Part shown: positions 38,218 through 47,644 of the stretch, piece by piece
Layout: every line of letters starts with the position of its first letter
Position numbering within the stretch: the stretch's first letter is position 1
Translations under genes and position numbers: made by a program
Assembly (NCBI GenBank): GCA_963777695.1
Contig: CAVZRC010000002.1
Span: forward strand, 62,001 to 126,000
Source: CAVZRC01 sp963777695
Lineage (GTDB): Bacteria > Planctomycetota > Planctomycetia > Isosphaerales > Isosphaeraceae
Length of the DNA: 64,000 nucleotides
Direction: 5' to 3'
The notes under the pieces: generated by a model
The model's input: only the letters and a program-made list of their open reading frames with translations
What the model was told of the DNA's origin: nothing
Database searches by the model: none

Positions 38218-38658
38218 AGGGTCCGACCGGCCGCGCCTCGGTGCGGGCGGATTGATCGGCCCGCTCCGTGCAGGCGTACGAATCGCCCAACTCAGGCCCC
38301 GCCCATCCGGGAGTGGATTGCGGATGAAGGATCGCGGACCGCGAATCCCCCGGCGAAGACGAGGGACTCGCGATCGAGTACCGCCGCGAACACGGCGAGG
38401 AGGACCGTACCCTCGCCCGTGAGATCGCCCTCCCGAAGGATCGTGCCCTTCATTCTAGAGATCAAAAGGTTTAGATTTCAATCAAGTATTTTGATTTGAC
38501 CCGTCACGAATCACCGATCTACCATAGGAAAAAATTTGGATGGAAATCGGTCGTGAATTTGAATTGACAGGCCGGGAGCAGCCGGGTATGTTCCTAGGGG
38601 GTCTATGTAAGCTGCGGAAGCTCCTTCTGTCTCGATGGAGCCTTGAGGGCCTCGGCTG
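38218..38658. other. Intergenic region, AT-rich centre, no gene seen
   Basis: From about 38455 to 38570 the base composition drops to AT-rich (aaaaggtttagatttcaatc), a likely promoter region for what follows. No credible frame was found. Confidence 0.4.
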
Positions 38659-39119
38659 ATGTGGTTGCGGTGCTCCTCAATCCTGGTCCTGGTTGCAAGT
38701 TTCCTTCTCGCCTCGTGGGGAGTCGGTGCTCGAGACGTCAAGGTCCGTTCCAAGCACCGCCCGATTCATGTGGCCGGGGCGAGCAAGAGACGAACCCTGT
38801 CAACGACCCCTTCGCGGCCGAATTCCGTCTCGATCCTCTCCCCATGGCGGAGCCGGCCCAAATCGGTGCTCGAGCAGACCGGTCCTCGAGCGATTGAAGA
38901 AGCAGATCTCGGTCCTGTCCCCATCCTCCAGCCGCGGATCTTCGCCGGATGCAATGGGTCGAGCCCGTGCCTCTGGCTGGCACCACTTCCACTGCGCTGT
39001 TGACCGCGCCGGATCATCCTCACCCCGGGAATCGGGTCGCGGCATCGCCGTTCTCCACGGCTTCCGTGCCTACGCGTGCCGCCCCGTACGCTCGAGTCTG
39101 GCTTCTCCCGAGCGTATGA
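38659..39119 (+). CDS. Probable small exported protein, several frameshifts
   Basis: The start MWLRCSSILVLVASFLLASW with GVGARDV is a good signal peptide. After HRPIHVAGASKR the natural-looking text moves to another frame (NPVNDPFAAEFRLDPLPMAE), back to the first (GPRAIEEADLGPVPILQP), and again (MQWVEPVPLAGTTSTALLTA), finishing ARVWLLPSV with a stop at 39117-39119. The joined product is about 150 residues, Pro/Ala-rich, with no known domain. GAGG lies about eleven bases before the ATG. Several breaks in so short a gene make it either an error-rich read or a decaying gene. Confidence 0.4.
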
Positions 39120-39464
39120 TGCACGCGCCGAGAACGGCAACATCATAGTCAATCCGGGCCAATCCGCCGGGGGACGGCTAACCCACCGCATCCCGATTCG
39201 GTCGAGGCCCGCCCGAGCCGAGGATTGACTCGGGGGTAAGGCGATTGGCTGAGGAGGTCGGACGTCTCGACCAAACGTCCACCTTTCCCAGTCGAGATCA
39301 TCCCGATCGGTGGACCACGACCCTTGCGCGGAGGCGCGTCCGGGCCGGTGATGGTCCTCTGTCCACCGCCGACATCACGGTCGCAGTCCCTGTCGGGATT
39401 GCGTGTTTCGATGTGCTCATTTCACATGCCGTGAACGACCTCCCGAGAAGAAAGTACGGGTGCC

Positions 39465-41092
39465 ATGCGACAGTTACTCCGCCTTCCCACCTCATTACTG
39501 TTCGGCGCGATCTTCGCCTCCGCCCCGGCGGTCCTCGCAACCGCCGACGATTCGGAGACCAAGAATCCTCCAAAGGTCCCGTCGGCCAAGTCCGGGACGA
39601 AATCGGCCTCCACGTCACAAGTGATCGGCGATCCGGATACGCCGGAGTTCAACCTGCTCAACGCGATGCAGAAGGGCCTGGTCTCCGTGAAAGCGGAAGG
39701 TCGGGGAGACGGGCGGATCACGGTCTCGGTGACCAATCGCACGAACCGCCCGCTTCGCGTCATCTTGCCCCCCGGAATCGTCGCGGCTGGTGCGAGCGGC
39801 CAGATGGGCGGGATGGGCGGCGGCATGGGCGGGATGGGTGGCGGCATGGGCGGGATGGGCGGCGGCGGGATGGGCGGCGGCGGGATGGGCGGCCGAGGTG
39901 GCGGCGGCGGGATGGGCGGCATGGGCGGCATGGGGCGATCGTCCGGCACCATGCCCCCCATGATGGGCATGATGATGCTATCGAATATCATCATGTATTT
40001 TTGCGGAGACGTTGCGAGCTGGGATCGCCGTTCGTTGATGATGGGCATGGGCGGCGGCGGGATGATGGGCGGTATGGGCGGCGGCATGGGCGGCATGGGT
40101 GGTGGCATGGGCGGTATGGGCGGCGGGATGCGATCCGTGCCGCCGAGCGATTTGCCCTATGCCGACCTCAAGCCCAGGCAGACCCGCGAGTTGCCGACGA
40201 GTATCGTCAGCCTGACGAACCCCGATCTGGACTCGGGACTGATCCTGCCCGAGAAGGGCGAGCGGCTCAGGATCGTGGGAGACATCGCGCAGGTGAGCGA
40301 CGATCCCCTGGTCCAGAAGGCCCTGCGACGGCTCGCGGGCGGCGTGGCTCCGGCCTCGGTCTCGCAACTCGTCATGTGGCGATTGGCCGGTCGAACTCGA
40401 CTGGGAGACCATCGCGCGAGCTCTCGCGAGACTGGTCGAACCGTTACGAGATGGCGCTGGCTCAGGATTTCGTGGGACGATTGAGCTCTTTGCCCGACGG
40501 GGATAGCGGGCGGCTCTTCTTCCAGGTCGTGGGGACGGATGCCGCCGGAGAATCGACGGCGACGAACCTGTCCGGCTTAATCAAGGGCAAGACCGTGCTG
40601 GGGCTCGAGGCGGTCCTCGGGGTCCCCGAACGGCCGGAAGGTCCGTCGGTGGCCTGCCGGGTGAAGATCACCGGCGACCAGGCGTTGATCCAGGTCTTCA
40701 GCAGCGACGGCCCGGCCAAGAACTGGCTCCCCTTCGGCAAGTTCACGCTGCCGGTCGCCAAGGACGATGGGAAGATCGACGGCGTCGGGTTCGCCGACGC
40801 CGTAGCCGAAGGTGTCATCACGCGGCTGGTCCGGGCCCAGTTGATCAAGGGTCCCAGGGACAAGGGCAAGCCGACCTACGGGATCCGGATCGAGAACGCA
40901 TCCCCGCTGATCCTGAACGGGCTGGCGGTGGTCGGGCCGGAGGACAAGCCCGGTGCGAAGCCCAAGCTCCTCTGGGGCATGACCCTCCCGCCCCGCAAGA
41001 ATATGACGCTCCCGGCCACCGAGGAGGTCGTCAGGGCGCTCGGGCTCAAGCAGGGCATCCGGGTGATGGCCCTGGATCTCAGCGGCCTTTGA
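39465..41092 (+). CDS. Exported Gly/Met-rich protein (two frameshifts)
   Basis: About 541 residues. The signal peptide MRQLLRLPTSLLFGAIFASA ends near residue 25. After an Ig-like segment (ITVSVTNRTNRPLRVILPPG) come two low-complexity blocks at about 112-157 and 192-222 made of GGM/GGGM units (MGGMGGGMGGMGG), separated by SNIIMYFCGDVASWDRRS. A folded domain follows: TRELPTSIVSLTNPDLDSG, ERLRIVGDIAQVSDDPLVQK, then QDFVGRLSSLPDGDSGRLFF and LVRAQLIKGPRDKGKPTYGI. Frames change near 40390 (VSQLVMWRLA to VELDWETIA) and about 40420 (to SRDWSNRYEMALA). The proteins are common in planctomycetes, without a known function. The DNA repeat at 39806-40130 is the coding image of these blocks. Confidence 0.72.
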
Positions 41093-41286
41093 TCGGGCGC
41101 CGGTCGAACGACCTGGTGTCGTCGCCTCGCGGCCCGCGCAAAATCTCGGCTCCCGGATGTCGGCCCCGGGCGACTCGCTCGTCCGGGGCCGTGGCGTTTG
41201 GATGCCGGCGTAGTCCGACTCGGACTGATCGCCGATTCGCTTCCGGCGGATCGCAGGGGCGAACGCAGAGGTGCTGGCTCATTCGC

Positions 41287-42688
41287 CTATCTCGCGGTCC
41301 TGCCCGCAGCCAGTGCGTCAACCCGGGCGATGTAGGCGTCCGTGTCGAACTTCTTGCTCATACCCTGGCCGCTCATCGATCGCACGGTGCCGTAGATCGG
41401 CCGGGAGGGCCAGGGGCGGTCGTGCTTGCCTCCGATGGCCCAGGCCACCCCGGTGTAGCCGTTCGGATCCCGGCCGTCCATCTCGTAGCGATCGTTGAGG
41501 TCCACCGCGATTTCGAAGGCCGACTCCGCATCGGGAGACCATTCGAGGATCTTCTTGGCCCAGTACATTCTCAGGTAGTTGTGCATCCGGCCGGTGTAGA
41601 CCATCTCGTTCTGCGCGGCATTCCACAGCGCGTCGTGGGTCTCGGCGGCTTCGAACTGGCGCGCGTTGTAGAGGAAGGGACGGGGATCCTTCGCATGATC
41701 CGCGAGGGTCCATCTCGCCCACTCGGGGCAGCCGGCGAGCCGGTCGTATTCGGGGTTACGGGCCACGAAGTTGATCGCCAGCTCGCGGCGGACGATCAGC
41801 TCCTCGAGATAGCTATCGATGTCCTCACGGGGGGCGTCGCTGTCCCGGACGGCCATCGCGATCGTCAGGGGGCTGATGTGCCCGAAGTGCAGGTGGGCCG
41901 AGAGCTCGCTGGTGAAATACGGGGTCGGGTGGTTCCGCTCGGTCGCGTAGCGCGGCAAGCGTTCGTCGAACGAATCGCCGGAGGCGATCCAGGGCCTCCC
42001 GGCTCCCTCCGCGATAGCCGGGCACCTCGGCCGAGCCGCCGACCTTGAGTTGCTCCATCAAGGTGGTGGGGTCGATTGCCACGCCCGAGGGGGGCTGGCC
42101 GGTCCAGGCGACGCGTGCGACCGGATTGGGAAGTGGCTTCAGATAGTCCTCCAGGACCCGATGGATCTTGGGCCGGATCGTCCGCGCGGCGTACTCCTCC
42201 TTCGGGAAATGCGAGGAAGGGACGACCACATCGCCATCGACGAGGTAGAACGGCACCCCCAGATCTCCGGCGAGCGCCTCCCGCCATTGTTTGCCGACGC
42301 GGACGGGATTCTCGTCGCCCACGACGAGCCCGGCCCGGACCTCCCGGGCCACGGCCGTCACGACCTCGTCCGGCCGGCCGAGGCGTACGACCAGGGTGAC
42401 ACCCCGACGCTCGAGATCGCTCGCCGCGTCCACCAGGCCGTCGAGCAGGAATCGATAGTGCCTCCGCTGAGCCCCCGGGTAGCTCGGCGTCAGGCCGAAG
42501 ACGGCCAGGACGGGGACTTCCAGGGAATTGCCGATCACGATTGCCAGGTTGAGCGCCGGATTGTCTACCCCTCGCTGCGACCGCTGCATCCAGTAGATCA
42601 CGCAGCGGCCCTGGGGAGCGGGCAGACCGGGACGTACAGCCCTGAGACGAGGATGGGGCGCCAGGAGTCGTTCGAGCTTGCAGGTCAT
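41287..42688 (-). CDS. phr: Class II CPD photolyase (frameshifted)
   Basis: About 466 residues. The N-terminal cofactor-binding domain starts with the class II hallmark VIYWMQRSQRGVDNPALNLA and continues LAVFGLTPSYPGAQRRHYRF. The C-terminal FAD domain shows TPYFTSELSAHLHFGHISP, LEELIVRRELAINFVARNPE, and GRMHNYLRMYWAKKILEWSP, with DPNGYTGVAWAIGGKHDRPW near the end. The enzyme repairs UV-induced cyclobutane pyrimidine dimers using light. One extra base in an AA at 41969-41970 separates RLRRFV from DERLPRYATERNHP. It diverges from the inositol phosphate synthase gene. The ATG at 42688 has no strong ribosome site. Confidence 0.9.
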
Positions 42689-42994
42689 TGGTCATCGGGG
42701 CCCGGGTTCGAGGAAGCTCGTCGGCCGATGGACGAGGGGGCAAGTGCGGGAAGATCGGGGGCAAGCCTGGGTCATTCTAGTCTGCCGGACAGGCTGGGAG
42801 GACGCGCGGCTGCGCCGCGTCGTCGTTCTGGTCGGTTGAATGACGGGCCGGGACGGGCCATAATGGTTATCGAGTGTGCTATCACCGAGCGACGAATTGG
42901 CCGTCTCGTTCGGTTGACTCTCCCGCAGGCGGCGACCGCCTCCCTGAGTCTCCCTCCCGTACCGGCCCCGCTTTAGCAACAGGTTCATCTCCCC

Positions 42995-44221
42995 ATGGGA
43001 CGTCATCGGGTCGGCCTCTGGTTGATCGGCGCATTCGGAGGCGTCGGCACGACGATCACCCTGGGACTCTCGGCGATGGCGAGAGGGCTGGCGGATCGGA
43101 CCGGCCTGGTGACCGAACTCCCGATTTTTCGAGGCCTTACGCTACCGGAGCCCGGTGACTTCGTGGTCGGCGGTCACGATATTCGCCAGACGTCGTTCGA
43201 GGAGTCGGCCGAGGAGTTCCGGCGGAATTCCGGCGTCTTCCCGGCCGAATGGATCGCGTCGTGCCGCGAGGACCTACGCGCGGCCACATCGCGCGTCCGG
43301 CCCGGGACGAGCTTCGGGTCGGGTCGTGCCGTCGCCCAACTGGGCCAGTGGGGAGACGGCCGGGCCCCTCGAACCGCCGAACAGGCCGTCAACCTCATCG
43401 CGACCGACCTCGCCGCCTTCGTCGCCTCCGAGTCGATCGACCACCTGATCGTGCTCAACGTCGCCAGCACCGAGCCCCCCTTCCATCCGGCCGAAGTCCA
43501 CCGTCACTGGGATACGCTCAACGCCGCGATGGCCGACGGCGGCCCTTCGCTCCTGCCCGCCAGCGCCCTGTATGCCCTGGCCGCGGTGCGCTCCGGACAC
43601 ACGTACATCAATTTCACCCCCAGCGTCGGTGCCTCGATCCCGGCCATCGAAGAGCTGGCCGGATCCACCGGCGCACTCCATGCCGGCAAGGACGGGAAGA
43701 CCGGCGAGACCCTGATGAAGACGGTCCTCGCGCCGATGTTCGCCAATCGGAACTTGCAGGTGATGAGCTGGGTCGGCCACAACATCTTCGGCAACCGCGA
43801 CGGGCTGGTGCTCGACGATCCTTCGAACAAGTCGTCCAAGGTCAACACCAAGGACCGCGTGGTGACACAGATCCTCGGCTACAAGCCCTCGACGCTCGTC
43901 ACGATCGAGTATGTGCCCGACATGGGGGACTGGAAGACCGCCTGGGATCATATCCATTTCCAGGGTTTCCTGGGGACGAAGATGGTCCTCCAGTTCACCT
44001 GGCAAGGGTGCGACAGCCTGCTAGCGGCCCCGCTGGCGATCGACCTGGCCCGGCTGGCCGACCTGGAGAAGCGCCGGGGCGGTCGCGGCCCGATGCGACA
44101 CCTCGCCAGTTTCTTCAAGAGCCCCGAAGGCGTCGAGGAGCACGACTTCTTCAAGCAGTTCGACCTCCTGGTCGAGTACATCGCCTGGGCGAACGCTCAA
44201 GGTACTCCCGTGTCGAAGTGA
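42995..44221 (+). CDS. ino1: Inositol-3-phosphate synthase
   Basis: 408 residues. The NAD-binding Rossmann motif is GAFGGVGTTITLGLSAMARG. Downstream, NVASTEPPF, NFTPSVGASIPAIEELAGST, GKDGKTGETLMKTVLAPMFA, NIFGNRDGLVLDDPSNKSSK and WDHIHFQGFLGTKMVLQFTW are characteristic of the myo-inositol-1-phosphate synthase catalytic domain (conserved Lys, Asp and Asn). The enzyme converts glucose 6-phosphate to 1L-myo-inositol 3-phosphate. The length fits bacterial members and is shorter than eukaryotic Ino1. It is the first gene of a plus-strand cluster with two TIM-barrel proteins and a UbiA protein, which suggests a dedicated inositol-derived or isoprenoid-linked product. Confidence 0.92.
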   Translation: MGRHRVGLWLIGAFGGVGTTITLGLSAMARGLADRTGLVTELPIFRGLTLPEPGDFVVGGHDIRQTSFEESAEEFRRNSGVFPAEWIASCREDLRAATSRVRPGTSFGSGRAVAQLGQWGDGRAPRTAEQAVNLIATDLAAFVASESIDHLIVLNVASTEPPFHPAEVHRHWDTLNAAMADGGPSLLPASALYALAAVRSGHTYINFTPSVGASIPAIEELAGSTGALHAGKDGKTGETLMKTVLAPMFANRNLQVMSWVGHNIFGNRDGLVLDDPSNKSSKVNTKDRVVTQILGYKPSTLVTIEYVPDMGDWKTAWDHIHFQGFLGTKMVLQFTWQGCDSLLAAPLAIDLARLADLEKRRGGRGPMRHLASFFKSPEGVEEHDFFKQFDLLVEYIAWANAQGTPVSK

Positions 44222-44305
44222 GTGTCTGGCCGGCAATCGCCGATGGCGCGGCAGAGGCTTCCGCGTCGCATCTCCTCCCGATCATCCCAGGAAACGACCC
44301 GCCCC

Positions 44306-45160
44306 ATGCGCCTCGCATTCAGCACCAACGCTTACCTGCGGCATCCGTTCCATGAGGCCGCCGAACGGATCGCCGCCCTCGGCTACGAGGGCCTGGAACT
44401 GCTGGCCGACGTGCCCCACGCGTGGCCGGCCGGATTGCTCGACGTCCAGAAGCGAGGCATCCTCGAGGCCATGGAGCGGTCCGGGCTCGCCTTCTCGAAC
44501 GTCAATGCGTTCATGATGAACGCCGTCAACGACCATCGCCAGCCGTACTGGTATCCGTCGTTCATCGAGCCCGATCCGGAGTACCGCCGGGTGCGGATCG
44601 ATCATACGGTCCGGGCCCTGAGCCTGTGCGCCGAGCTGGGGGCACCTCATATCACGACCGAGCCGGGCGGCCCGCTGGCCCCCGGCCAGTCGCGACAGGA
44701 GGCCATCGACCTCTTCGTCGAGGTGCTCAAGCCCCTGGCCGAGCACGCCCACAACGTCGGGGTCCTGCTCCTGATCGAGCCCGAGCCGGGGCTGTTGCTG
44801 GAGACGACCGACCAGTACCTGGAAGTGGCGGAGCGGCTGGATGCGCCCTCGATCGGCCTCAACTTCGACGTGGGCCACGCGTACTGCGTGAGCGAGGACC
44901 TGCCGAAGGCGATCGCCAAGCTGGCCCCGCAGATCCGCCACTACCACCTGGAGGACATCGCCGCTAGCCGGGTCCATCACCACCTCGTACCGGGCATGGG
45001 AGCCATCGATTTCGCCGAGGTGGTGGGAGCGATCCGAAAGACGGGCTACGACGGCTGGTTGACCGTCGAGCTCTACCCATTCCTCGACGATCCGGACGCG
45101 GCGGCACGCGGGGCGCTGGATGTCCTCCGTCCGCTGGTCGCGACCGTCTCCGGGAGTTAG
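44306..45160 (+). CDS. TIM-barrel sugar phosphate isomerase/epimerase-like protein
   Basis: 284 residues starting MRLAFSTNAYLRHPFHEAAE. The AP endonuclease 2/xylose isomerase-like barrel is recognised from GYEGLELLADVPHAWPAG, LGAPHITTEPGGPLAPGQ, the metal-ligand Glu in LLLIEPEPGLLLETTDQYL, Asp/His in LNFDVGHAYCVSED, His/Glu in RHYHLEDIAASRVHHHLVPG and Glu in WLTVELYPF. Members isomerise or epimerise sugar phosphates or related polyols with a divalent metal. The ATG at 44306 is preferred because the upstream part of the frame from 44222 looks random; the UbiA gene starts 12 bp after its stop. The substrate may be an inositol or sugar phosphate made by the upstream enzyme (inferred). Confidence 0.85.
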   Translation: MRLAFSTNAYLRHPFHEAAERIAALGYEGLELLADVPHAWPAGLLDVQKRGILEAMERSGLAFSNVNAFMMNAVNDHRQPYWYPSFIEPDPEYRRVRIDHTVRALSLCAELGAPHITTEPGGPLAPGQSRQEAIDLFVEVLKPLAEHAHNVGVLLLIEPEPGLLLETTDQYLEVAERLDAPSIGLNFDVGHAYCVSEDLPKAIAKLAPQIRHYHLEDIAASRVHHHLVPGMGAIDFAEVVGAIRKTGYDGWLTVELYPFLDDPDAAARGALDVLRPLVATVSGS

Positions 45161-45172
45161 CGACAGTCGGCC

Positions 45173-46084
45173 ATGCGCGGGAAAACCATCGCCTATCTTC
45201 AACTGATCCGCCTGCCGAACGTCCTGACCGCCGCGGCGGATAGCCTGGCCGGCTGGCTGCTCGCGACCGGATCGGTGTCCGAGCCCCTGCGCTGGCTGCC
45301 GCTCGTCGTCGCGTCGATGATCCTCTACGCCTCCGGCACGGCCCTCAACGACGTCTTCGACCTGGAAGAGGATCGGGCGGAGCGGCCGGGCCGTCCCCTG
45401 CCCTCCGGACGGGCCTCGACGCGGTGGGCCGCCTGGCTCGGCGGCCTGGGTCTCTTGATCGGCCCGGTGATCGCACTTTCGAACGGATCTCCCATGAGCG
45501 GGCTCGTGGCCGCGATCCTCGCCGGCTGCATCCTGGCCTATGATGCCGGCATGAAGCGCACCCCGCTCGGTCCGGCCTTCATGGGGAGTTGCCGGGGTCT
45601 GAACCTGCTGCTCGGTTTGACCCACGCTCCCGAGCTGGGCGGTCCGGTCGCCTGGGGTGCCGCCTCGGCATACGCACTCTATGTGGCAGGGATCACGGTG
45701 GTCAGCCGTTCCGAGACTCGCGGCGAGAATCGTCGAGGGTTGGTCACCGGCGTGACCCTCCAGAATCTGGCCCTCCTGGCGCTCGCGGCCGCCGCGATGG
45801 CCCATCGACGCTTTCCCGACCCGGCTCCAGACCGGCCGCTCATCCCACTCGAGGGTCTCCTCGTCTTCGGACTGGTCGCCACGGTCCTCAACCTGGCTGC
45901 GACCGCCGCCATCCGCCAGCCCACGCCCGGGTCCGTCCAGAAAGCCGTCAAGACGGGCATCCTCAGCCTCGTCTGGCTCAACGTCGGCCTGGTCGCTGCC
46001 GTCCGGGGCATCGAGGCGGCGGCCCTCGTCGCCGCGTTCTGGTTCCCGGCATTCGTCCTGGCTCGTTGGTTGTATTCGACGTAA
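45173..46084 (+). CDS. UbiA-family prenyltransferase (EboC-like)
   Basis: 303 residues with eight or nine TM segments. The first Asp-rich motif is NDVFDLEEDRAERPGRPLP, and the second conserved region YDAGMKRTPLGPAFMGSCRG lacks the usual second DxxxD of canonical aromatic prenyltransferases. The latter feature and the size fit the EboC-like subgroup. UbiA enzymes attach or rearrange isoprenoid chains at the membrane. It lies between two TIM-barrel genes and after inositol phosphate synthase; in Ebo operons a UbiA protein also accompanies a TIM-barrel protein. Whether it uses a lipid donor here is unknown. Confidence 0.88.
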   Translation: MRGKTIAYLQLIRLPNVLTAAADSLAGWLLATGSVSEPLRWLPLVVASMILYASGTALNDVFDLEEDRAERPGRPLPSGRASTRWAAWLGGLGLLIGPVIALSNGSPMSGLVAAILAGCILAYDAGMKRTPLGPAFMGSCRGLNLLLGLTHAPELGGPVAWGAASAYALYVAGITVVSRSETRGENRRGLVTGVTLQNLALLALAAAAMAHRRFPDPAPDRPLIPLEGLLVFGLVATVLNLAATAAIRQPTPGSVQKAVKTGILSLVWLNVGLVAAVRGIEAAALVAAFWFPAFVLARWLYST

Positions 46085-46505
46085 GATCGGGACGCCGGCC
46101 GCGTGGAGATGGGTCACGATCCGTCTGGCCGCATCCGCGGGTGGTGTCCTGGTCTGATTGTAATCCCATCGTAAATAGCGGGCGGCCAAGGGGTTGAGGC
46201 AATTGGCCTCGAGGTCGGTCTTCGCGTCGCAACAGTTGCTCACTATGGACTTATGCCGAAGGCTCCGCGGCTTTGCAATCAGGACAGGACACTACCAAAG
46301 TTGCGCGAATTGGGCATTGAGATAGATTGAAGCAATGTTCGTTTCTTCGCCGGAGTTCGCCATGAACGGGAAAGGGATCATCTCACCCGTGAGCGACGGC
46401 GAGCCCTGTCGGAACGTACCCTGCAATCCCGTCGGATAGTCACTATGGAGCAGAAGGTTGACGCTCTGGAACAGGCTGTGAATAACTTCCGGGTGGTCCA
46501 GGCAC

Positions 46506-46653
46506 GTGACCACGGTCGTGAGACCGTGGTTCGGACGGGACGAAGGTCCTCCAACCTCGGGCGTCAGCCCGATCCGCGGCGGGGATCGCACTCACGTGCG
46601 AGGTTGGAGGGCCAGAGGCCCCGTCCGAACCACGGGCTGACGCCCGTGGTCAC
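46506..46653. repeat. Long imperfect inverted repeat (ccacggtcgtgagaccgtgg type)
   Basis: The outer ends gtgaccacgg...ccgtggttcggacgg (46506-46539) and ccgtccgaaccacgggctga...cccgtggtcac (46620-46653) are inverted, each arm containing its own small palindrome. The inner part (cctccaacctcg and cgaggttggagg) is also inverted. It fits a dispersed cruciform-type repeat in the gap between UbiA and the second TIM-barrel gene. Confidence 0.75.
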
Positions 46654-46775
46654 GACTCCGATTCCCCCCGGCCGCCACCTACGGATTCGCGGAAACCAGG
46701 GAGTGATTCTCGGCCTGCTCCTCTGCTCCGTTGATGCGCTCGGCCAGGACCTGGCCTCGAACGAGGATCGATCGC

Positions 46776-47624
46776 ATGCGACTCGGCTACAACACCAACG
46801 GCCTGGCCCACCATCGCCTGCTCGACGCCATCGAGGTCCTGGCCGACGAGGGCTACACCAGTGTGGCGATCACGCTGGATGCCGGGGCGCTGGATCCCTT
46901 CGAGGAGCCGGCGATCCTGGCTCGCCAGGTCCGGCAAGTCCGCGATGCGCTCGATCGACGCGGCCTGGCCCGCGTGGTCGAGACCGGTGCACGCTACCTT
47001 CTCAATCCGCGCGCGAAGCACGATCCGACCCTGATGGACCCGGAACCCTCGCGGCGTGAGTTACGGGTCGATTTCCTGCGACGATCGATCGATCTGGCCG
47101 TCGCCCTCGATGCCGAGGCGGTCTCATTCTGGTCTGGACGGTCGCCGATGCCGGTCGAGGAGGAAGCGGGGATCCGCCGGCTCGCCGAGGCCCTCACGCC
47201 CGTGCTCGCGCACGCCGAGCGGGCCGGCATGCCCCTGGCCTTCGAGCCGGAGCCGGGCATGTTCATCGACACCCTCGAACGATTCGCGACGCTCGATGAG
47301 CGAGTGCGTCATCCCCTGTTCGACCTGACCGTCAACGTCGGCCACGTTCACTGCTCAGCCGAGGGGAATATCGCCGGACTCCTGCGGCGATGGGGACCTC
47401 GGATACGTAATATCCACATCGAGGACATGGTGCAAGGCGTCCACGAGCACCTGATGTTCGGTGAAGGGACGATGGAGTTTCCCTCGATTTTCCAGGCGCT
47501 GCGTGAGATCGCCTATCCGGGCGGGGTCCATGTGGAGCTGAGCCGCCACAGCCACATGGCCGTCGAGGCGGTCCGGGCGTCGTCAACGTTCCTGAGGCCG
47601 TTGATCGAAGCTCGCGGCCAATGA
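46776..47624 (+). CDS. Second TIM-barrel (xylose isomerase-like) protein
   Basis: 282 residues starting MRLGYNTNGLAHHRLLDAIE with GAGGATCG upstream. Barrel features are ALDAEAVSFWSGRSPMPVEE, Glu in LAFEPEPGMFIDTLE, TVNVGHVHCSAEGNIAG, RNIHIEDMVQGVHEHLMFGE and HVELSRHSHMAVEAV. At the position of the usual Asp in (F)DVGH this protein has Asn (VNVGH), so one metal ligand may differ from the first TIM-barrel protein at 44306. It is separated from the UbiA gene by a repeat-bearing gap, but the orientation and family suggest it belongs to the same functional cluster. EboE of Ebo operons is also such a barrel. Exact function not known. Confidence 0.8.
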   Translation: MRLGYNTNGLAHHRLLDAIEVLADEGYTSVAITLDAGALDPFEEPAILARQVRQVRDALDRRGLARVVETGARYLLNPRAKHDPTLMDPEPSRRELRVDFLRRSIDLAVALDAEAVSFWSGRSPMPVEEEAGIRRLAEALTPVLAHAERAGMPLAFEPEPGMFIDTLERFATLDERVRHPLFDLTVNVGHVHCSAEGNIAGLLRRWGPRIRNIHIEDMVQGVHEHLMFGEGTMEFPSIFQALREIAYPGGVHVELSRHSHMAVEAVRASSTFLRPLIEARGQ

Positions 47625-47644
47625 GTTGGCCTCCGGGGGGTCGC

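Noticed and set aside
39798..40134. Short-period GGC/ATG repeats, possible satellite or CRISPR
   Set aside because: In frame within a gene with a signal peptide and encode GGM units; no spacer structure.
44282..46243. 653-residue minus-strand frame
   Set aside because: Antisense to the TIM-barrel and UbiA genes, with the composition of a shadow frame.
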